Source: Hypomesus transpacificus
Taxonomy: Eukaryota > Chordata > Actinopteri > Osmeriformes > Osmeridae
Direction: 5' to 3'
Length of the DNA: 64,000 nucleotides
Assembly (NCBI RefSeq): GCF_021917145.1
Contig: NC_061062.1
Location: 6,337,160 to 6,401,159, forward strand
This document shows, piece by piece, positions 42,119-64,000 of this stretch (positions are counted from its first letter, which is position 1; each line of letters begins with the position of its first letter). The position numbers and the translations under genes were made by a program. Under the pieces are notes generated by a model that was given only the letters and a program-made list of their open reading frames with translations, was not told the DNA's origin and did not search any database.

Positions 42119-44238
42119 ATGGCTCCTCTGGTTCTGTTTCTCTTCTCAGCACTTGCTGCTTGGCCTCTTGGCTTTGAAGCTCGTGTGGTTACAGACTTTC
42201 AAACGTGTAATCAATTCTTTTACAAAAACACTGAACCCACAGGTATAGATCAGAATGCTGAAAAAATATGCCAGAAAAAAGGTTTCGACTACTACGCTTC
42301 CCTGTATTCCACAAGTCATCGGATACCAGTGTACAGTGCCTATACCATTGATCATACCTGCAGGAACAATGATTTACAGAGAAGAGGAGTCTGGTTTATT
42401 GAACCACAGGTAATATTGAGTGGATGATGTTATTAGTAGGCACAGTTATATTAAATATATTCTAATTATTAATGGAGTTATTGACTTTCATTTGTTTTTT
42501 TTGTTTTTTTACTTTATCGGTCAGTGCATTCATTTAGAATCTAAATGATTATCAATTATCTAAATTTTAGATTGATGATCTCGGAAAAATAATCGCAATC
42601 TAAGCTTTTAAAATCAACTCAGTTGAACCGAAAAACAGAAATTCCATGTCCTGTCAATGCACTGCATGTAATTGCTATACTCATGCTTATTTGTAGCCTA
42701 CATACAAAAATATTCAAATTTTGATGTCTTATTTTTAGATTTCTAACCTTGGCGAAGCAGACATGACTGTTGCAGGACAAAACAAAGACTTGATCAAACA
42801 AAATCAAGCACTCAACGAGGATTATGAACACACTGACTACGACCGCGGACACTTAAACCCAAATAGTTATCACTGTAACGAGGGCCGTGTCGCCACTTTC
42901 ACGCTGACCAACGCTGTGCCGATGGATGCGTGTTTCAATCGAGTCCATTGGAAAAAATATGAGGATTATTTGAGAACTATAGTACTAGGACTTCATGGGA
43001 TGGGAAGAGACTTTTTTGTAACAGGGGCTGTGCCTTCAATAAACAGAATCCCTGTGCCAGGGTTGGACACCACTGAAAATGTCCGGGAATTTAGTAGGGT
43101 TACAATTCCCAGTCACATGTGGACCGCTCTGTGCTTTGAGCACAATGATGAACAGTATTCATTTTCAATAGGTTACATAGGAGAGAATAAAGCAGATGCC
43201 ATCATCCAGGTCATGTCAGTCCCTGATCTTGTACACAGGCTGGGTGAGCTATACAACAGCAATAACCTGCAGATCTTTGACAATGACTGTTATTCTAATT
43301 CTCAGAAATCTAAAGAAGTTCTACAGCAACTGTTTAAAAAACTGGATCTCCCTCAGCTTCAAAGAATGTTTTTCTTAGATCAAAATGTCCAACATCTTTT
43401 ATCTGCAAGCTTATCGAAAAGACAGAGGCGCAGTGGCAGTCAAGAACCGATTAAAAAGCCCAGAATTTCTGAAATGACGTTGGAAATGAACTACAGGGAT
43501 ATGACAGAGTGGTTCGACAGTAACGAGTACATGAAGCTCAACGCCGAAACTACTTGTATGTTCGAACTCAATTCGAAAGTGCAGTCGTCCTGGCCGACAT
43601 TCATCAAAGATGAGCTTCGTATGAGACGTTCTGCTGAGAAACTTGACGATTACATCTGTAAACTCATCCCAGAGAAGTCTAGACCCGAGTCTGACATCAC
43701 GGCCGATGGTACTCATTGCAGAAAAGATACGAAGTGTTCAAGCGGCAGCTGTCCAACTGATAAAGGAAATAAAGAGTGCTGCACGTCACCCTGCCTGTAT
43801 GACCACTTCTCGAAAGATTTCATTTGCAGTTCGGGACAGCGAAAAATCAGGTGCTCCACCCAGTATTCCGCTGTGACTGTAAGCGGTAAAGCATGCAAAC
43901 ATGATCACCCATGTGGGACTTATGGAGAGGCGTATTATTGGTGTAACACGGACACTGATTGGGATTTCTGCAGCCCGCCTTATGTTAACAGTATAGGTAC
44001 AAATGGAAAAACTTGCCGAGACAACCATGAATGCAGCACCTATGGGGAAAGTTACCATTGGTGTTATACTGATCGAGCCAACCACTGGAGTGAGTGCTGC
44101 ACCGATAAAGATCCCTATGTAGCTGTGAATGGTAAAATATGCAAACCAGAAAAACCATGTGGCGCCTATGGAGAAAATTACCTATGGTGCTACACCACAG
44201 ATGGTTCGTGGGATTACTGCTGCACAAAATACAACTAA
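42119..44238 (+). CDS. ENDOD1-like secreted DNA/RNA non-specific endonuclease
   Basis: Exon 1 42119-42409, exon 2 42739-44238, phase 0 junction, about 596 residues. The N-terminus MAPLVLFLFSALAAWPLG is a signal peptide. The nuclease domain has VVTDFQTCNQFF, YDRGHLNPN (catalytic His near residue 135) and FTLTNAVPMDACFN, as in the endonuclease_NS/ENDOD1 family, which cuts DNA and RNA with a metal. After about residue 320 a linker and a Cys-rich part follow, then three tandem modules at about 480-596, each CGxYGExYxWC...W..CC (HPCGTYGEAYYWC, ECSTYGESYHWC, PCGAYGENYLWCY). Secreted, so likely extracellular; substrate or defence role is inference. Start chosen at the ATG beginning the signal peptide, not the upstream in-frame ATG 42050, which overlaps the TATA box. 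Confidence 0.88.
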
Positions 44239-45544
44239 GTTTCTGTGGTTGTCATTAGGTCGATAAGCTTTGCTGGTTTCTTTCTGTTGCTGCAAATAAT
44301 TAGATTATAAATGCAGGCAGACAGACTTTGATGTGCCCTGATGCATTTCTTTACCTGTCATTCTTTGCATGGCAATAACCTTTTCAGGTTTCATCTTTAA
44401 TTTATTATTACTCTGCCATCAGGAGATCATACCCTGTGTATATATTTTTTATAGTTTAATTTGGGGGGTATAAGTTTTGAGAACCGTTGCAGCAAGCAAA
44501 ACCTAAGTTATTAAAGACTAAAATGACAAAATGTAAAGAAGTTTTAAACAAACCTGGCAATGCTTGTATAATGAGTAAGATTGAAACATACATGGTTTCT
44601 TCATGGTGGTGACTAAAGACTAAGATTGCTTGTATTTTTGTTTATAACAATTGAAATATAATTGTTTAAGAAAGGGGGTGCATGGTTGGCTGAAATTGGT
44701 ACAACGATTGGAACAACAATTGTGAGATGAATAATATTCTGTTGTGTGTTAACATTGATCAAATTGTTCTTGATCCGAGCAACAATGAAGCAGATGACAG
44801 TGATTAAAGTGAATGGTCCAATGCAATACAATGATGGATGGATACCCTGGATGGACAGAAATACCAAATTGTGAGGGAAATGATTCCTCCAGTGAAGATA
44901 TGTATGGGGAGATGAATAATGAGCCATGCCATAAGTGCTAGCCTAAACTCTCCCCAGCAGTGGTACTCTACGTTATGCTAAGTGATTGGGTTGAAAATCT
45001 TTTGTTAACAGGACCTTTGAAAGAAAAAGTAACGTTTTAGTGATCTTATGCTGTCACATCAAATGTGCTGTCACTCAAATAAAAAAATATATTTTGAAAG
45101 GTGTTTTCTGTTGTATTCTATTTCACTGTGGATCGAAGGGTGCATAAACATTTGCACGCTCATTCTTATAACCAGTTACATTTTTGGCAGTGTAGGAATT
45201 AGGGAGACACAACCTTTTACTCTTTCAGACGAGTGCGGGGGAGATGTGTGGTCATTTGTAGGAGCCACTGACCCAGTCTCAGAAGGCAGGTTCTCCTTTT
45301 CCACACCCTTGCTTGTCCTTTCCACAGACAAGGGCACCCTTTAGGTTTTTGACGAGGTGGGGAACATCAGGCAAACATTTAGCAACCTGTCTGGTGTCAC
45401 AGGAAGTGACACAGAGGTTTGTATGTGACCCACAACAAAGCACCCCCACATGGCCTGGTTAGGACCCATGTCAGTGGTGACGGTGACATTTAAGATATGC
45501 AGCCTGATAGATGCTGCTCTATGGACAATGTCAAGGATCAGTGG
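44239..45544. other. 3' flank, no gene seen
   Basis: AATAAA occurs at 45078, but no further coding feature is supported. Open frames on both strands are short and lack domains. Confidence 0.4.
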
Positions 45545-45793
45545 TTTGTGACCTTGAGGCCTCCAGTTCCATTCCTGAGATGACGGTTACAGTGTTACAC
45601 GGCCCAGAGTATCACACGTTTCACACAGCCATCTTCTACATGTGACACTGTACTAGTGTACTACACTCTACACTGCTAATAACACTGGTTTGAATACATA
45701 CATTACACCCATCCAACTTCACGGGGGAGAGAGGAGACAGAACCTGGATGGGAGGATGCTGCTGGACCTCCATGCCCTCTATGTCTGGAGGGG

Positions 45794-46318
45794 TGAATCA
45801 AATCAAATGTATTTGAATAGCCCTTTTTACACGCAAGCATGTCACAGAGGGCTTCACATGCGCCCATAGAACTGCCCCTCAACCAACCTAAACCCTCAAG
45901 GAAGACAAGGAAAAACTCCCAGAAAAACTCCCGACAGGAGAAAAAATGGAAGAAACCTTGGGAGGAGCAATTCAGAGAGGGATCCCCTCCTCCAGAGACG
46001 GTTGGTGAGAATCATACAGTGTCAATGGGTTTTGAAACACCAAAATCCATTGTTCAACTTGGTAGATGTAGGAAGGGACCGGGACACTCGCTGTTGCCCG
46101 TCATGGAGACTGGTTTCTGGTTGGCGACCAGGTCCAGCGTTGGCAGACCGACGACCAGGCAGGTGCTGACAGCTCAAAGCCCCCACACCACAGGGGATGT
46201 GTGGAGGGGGGACAGAGAGGGGAGAGCAGGGATTAGAGAATCCCAGGAGCAGCTAACAGTTACAGTCATATTAGAATGAGATCCCCACCGGTCAAGTGTG
46301 GACTAGTAGGGGGACGGT
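45794..46318 (+). mobile_element. dispersed repeat in duplicated V relic
   Basis: Starts ATCAAATCAAATGTATTTGA and includes CAGAGGGCTTCACATGCGCC and AAACCCTCAAGGAAGACAAG, sequences I associate with a widespread fish interspersed repeat. It lies between the V-exon remnant and the leader of the duplicate and is absent from the 39.5-kb copy. Family not determined. Confidence 0.55.
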
Positions 46319-46607
46319 CAAATGGTAGAGGGACAAGTTAGTGTAACACTGATGGAGAGAGAGGTACGGATTTAAGACACTCTACTTGGTATGGTTATTA
46401 CAGTGGATGTGTTTTCTCACATTTAAGCAGCAGGAAACAGAGAAGAGACTTAATAATTGGTCCAGGGGAACTAAATGACTGACTGACTGTTTGCACTTAG
46501 AAATGGGTAAACCATCTGAAACAGGGCAAGAACCATATTAACTCTATGGTAAGAAAAGGTTTGGGTTCTGGGTCTCGCAGGACCTCTAGTGGTGACAGGT
46601 GGTATCT

Positions 46608-47629
46608 TATGGAGTTAGATTAGTTTCATAATTCAAACAAACAAACGCAACACGATTCAAACAAACTTAACACGATCCAAACAAACGTAACACGATTCAT
46701 ACAAACATGACACGATTCAAACAAACAAACGTAACACGATTCAAACAAACGTAACACGATTCACAAATGTATTTCGTGATTCACAATTGTAACGCGATTC
46801 ACAAATAAATGACCGTATTACATTCGTTTGCAACCTGACAAACACAAGTTACAAATCCCTGCATTCGTTGGTGTGAATCCTTGCATTCGTTCGTGTGGAT
46901 TTTTGGAACTTTCCTGACGCGCTTTGATCCACAAATGCATTTTTTCTAAAAGATATCCTCAGCAGCCTATCAGATCGTCTCTTCCAATTTTAGCCAATCA
47001 CATTAACGTGTCTGTGTGGACTTCAACAACCTGCCATAATGACGGACATCGTCTCCTTCAGATCATGAGCAATGTCGTCTGGTAGCATGTAGGTGAAATA
47101 TTGCTTGTTAATCTTATTAAACCGATGATCATACCTGATTAAATATTGTTGAGAATGGCAGGATTCATGTTTAGTCATTTTCCGTGTTTCCTAGGCTAAC
47201 GCAGAGCCCGTTCACCCATATTAGACATTCTCCGGTGATTGGCTCAAATTGGAAGAGACGATCTGATAGGCTGCTGAGGATATCTTTTAGAAAAAATGCA
47301 TTTGTGGATCAAAGCGCGTCAGGAAAGTTCCAAAAATCCACACGAACAAATGCAAGGATTCACACCAACGAATGCAGGGATTTGTAGCTTGTGTTTGTCA
47401 GGTTGCAAACGAATGTAATAGGGTCATTTATTTGTGAATCGCGTTACAATTGTGAATCACGAAATACATTTGTGAATCGTGTTACGTTTGTTTGAATCGT
47501 GTTACGTTTGTTTGTTTGAATTGTGTTATGTTTGTATGAATCGTGTTACGTTTGTTTGGATCGTGTTAAATTTGTTTGAATCGTGTTGCGTTTGTTTGTT
47601 TGAATTATGAAACTAATCTAACTCCATAG
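46608..47629. mobile_element. 1.0-kb foldback element with internal tandem repeats
   Basis: Ends are TATGGAGTTAGATTAGTTTC and its reverse complement. Each arm has several copies of a roughly 20-bp AACACGATTCAAACAAACGT repeat, then a unique arm sequence (TTTCTAAAAGATATCCTCAG and its inverse), around a central non-repeated spacer (about 46990-47235). TATCT flanks it on both sides (46603-46607, 47630-47634). The paralogous site at about 39710 is empty, proving insertion. No transposase frame. Confidence 0.88.
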
Positions 47630-48486
47630 TATCTCCCTTCTAAACGCTTCTAAAACGTAGCACTGTAAGGTGCAGATACACATGCCATTGCATTTACATT
47701 TAATTAATTTTACAGATGCTTTTATCCACAGCGACATCCTAGATAGAGGTGGACACTAAAAACAAAAGAACAATGTCAAAACAGAGTTAATCAAAATATC
47801 ATTTTATTTCACAATAATTACAGAGTAATGAAAGGATGAAAAGTGTGAAATGACAGTCATTCTGAGCTAGAACTAGATCATTTGTATCATCATGTTCCAT
47901 CCCAGCAGATATTGATTTAAAGTGATGAAACAGCATATAAACTGAATTTCCAAGGTAGGTCAAATGGAGCGATGCAAGCTAGTTTAACAAGATCTTCAGA
48001 TTCTCAGAACAAATTCAAAGAACAAAAAAGCAACTGATTCAGTTTAGACTAGAGCACCTGTAACACCCTACAGGTTTGACAGATGCAGCGGAAGACTGTG
48101 TGTGTGTCTGTTTGTTTGTATGTTTGTGTGTGTGTGTGTGTGTTCATCACTATGTACCAGTTCCACCCAGCTTAAGTGATGCTTCCTAATTAGTGGTTTC
48201 AACTGGACATGAAACTGAATATAAGAACAGTACAAAATATTCCCTGAACAACATCAACAGGCATGTCTCCTTGATTGAACATTTCTACCAGGACAGACAC
48301 ACTAATGTGGATCGTCCCAGTTAGATGAAACACCAGACTGAACAGACAGAACAGTGTCAGCATGTCAGTCTCAGTACCAACGACGGGACGTTCTGGGATC
48401 TGTGCAGGTTCAGAAGACAAGTCCTCCGGAAGGACCCCCCCCCTTGGCCTCCCCCTCCTTCCCATGATGCATCAGCGCTGGGCACC

Positions 48487-63534
<15,048 letters not shown>

Positions 63535-64000
63535 CTATCGGGTTTAGAAGAAAACACATTCAAACGAGCGTTCGGATGAAAAAACAAACAGCAAAGGGGC
63601 CAAGGAGGGGAGTCATCAGTCCTCACAAGCATCGTTAAGGACGTTTTTCAAAGACATCGTTAAGGACGTTTTCAAGGACATCGTTAAGGACGTTTTCAAG
63701 TGGTGGGGAAATATACCAGTCTAGATATGTATTAGACATGTGGAGGGTGACATCACTCTCTTCTGGGAATCAAACTGCCCTGGCTGTTCCGTTTCATCCC
63801 ACTATTTCCCAGAAACCCTGTGTAACATCTGTGACGTGTGTCTGGTGTGCATCTGCCGCTGGGGGGCAGGGGGGGTGGGGGGGGGGCAGGGCATGGGCAG
63901 GTCAGAGTGATGTAGGGGAGTTAGCTGCAGTGCAGGAGTGCAGGTGCGGCGTGTGACTAAGACGTCTCAGGAGACAGATGTGCACAGGGGCTGGCTGACT

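Larger units (their letters stand above)
45545..48130 (-). pseudogene. decayed duplicate of the inverted TRBV region
   Basis: This block repeats 38880-40480 in the same order: the GAGGCCTCCAGTTCCATTCC flank (45558), CACTCTACACTGCTAATAAC, then only the first part of the V exon (45718-45785), the leader (46415-46462) and the CTCGCAGGACCTCTAGTGGT flank. The remaining V exon with Cys, Trp and RSS is deleted. The leader start codon is changed (CAT on plus is now AAT). Two repeats were inserted into this copy only: 45794-46318 and 46608-47629. It is a dead relic. Confidence 0.85.

Overview
The window is vertebrate, almost certainly teleost, nuclear DNA. Three things point there: a complete T-cell receptor beta (TRB) locus with fish-like V sequences, fish-type L2/Rex-like LINEs and tRNA-derived SINEs, and very frequent CA, GA and minisatellite tracts. 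I cannot name the species; a basal euteleost such as a smelt or salmonid relative is only a guess.

Layout. 1-4.1 kb is repeat-rich: a RecQ-like helicase fragment, a LINE reverse-transcriptase fragment and a two-exon lysine/glutamate-rich coiled-coil gene that I do not recognise. 4.1-29.0 kb holds 19 forward TRBV segments. Each has a short leader exon, normally a small intron ending after the first base of a codon, a V exon and a 23-type recombination signal (RSS). V5 to V12 are four tandem copies of a two-gene cassette. Several V segments are damaged: V5 has a leader frameshift, V12 carries a SINE, V14 has a mutated heptamer, and V15 has its second Cys codon turned into a stop. A single TRBD follows at 30.5 kb, then eleven TRBJ segments (30.9-33.9 kb; the last units are 289-bp tandem duplicates) and one TRBC gene (34.0-35.4 kb). 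An inverted TRBV lies downstream at 39.2-39.6 kb, which would have to rearrange by inversion, as mammalian TRBV30 does. A partial, decayed duplicate of that inverted V region lies at 45.5-48.1 kb.

42.1-44.2 kb encodes a secreted ENDOD1-like DNA/RNA non-specific endonuclease with a DRGH active-site motif and three C-terminal Cys-rich repeats. 48.5-63.5 kb (minus strand) is the 3' part of papilin (papln). I could chain 23 exons by splice sites and phase: ADAMTS-type Cys-rich and spacer regions, five TSP1 repeats, three YGCC modules, a Kunitz domain, three Ig domains and a PLAC domain. Its 5' exons lie beyond the window. One homopolymer (nine Gs at 54396-54404) breaks the papln frame by a single base.

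The V, D, J and C parts work together. RAG recombination joins D (12-RSS on its 5' side, 23-RSS on its 3' side) to a J (12-RSS) and then a V (23-RSS) to DJ; splicing joins VDJ to the constant exons, which encode an Ig domain, a short connecting peptide and a transmembrane segment with a conserved Lys. Mobile elements have shaped the locus: two large foldback elements, several LINEs and SINEs, and a MITE. All coordinates come from reading the sequence by eye and may be off by a base or two.
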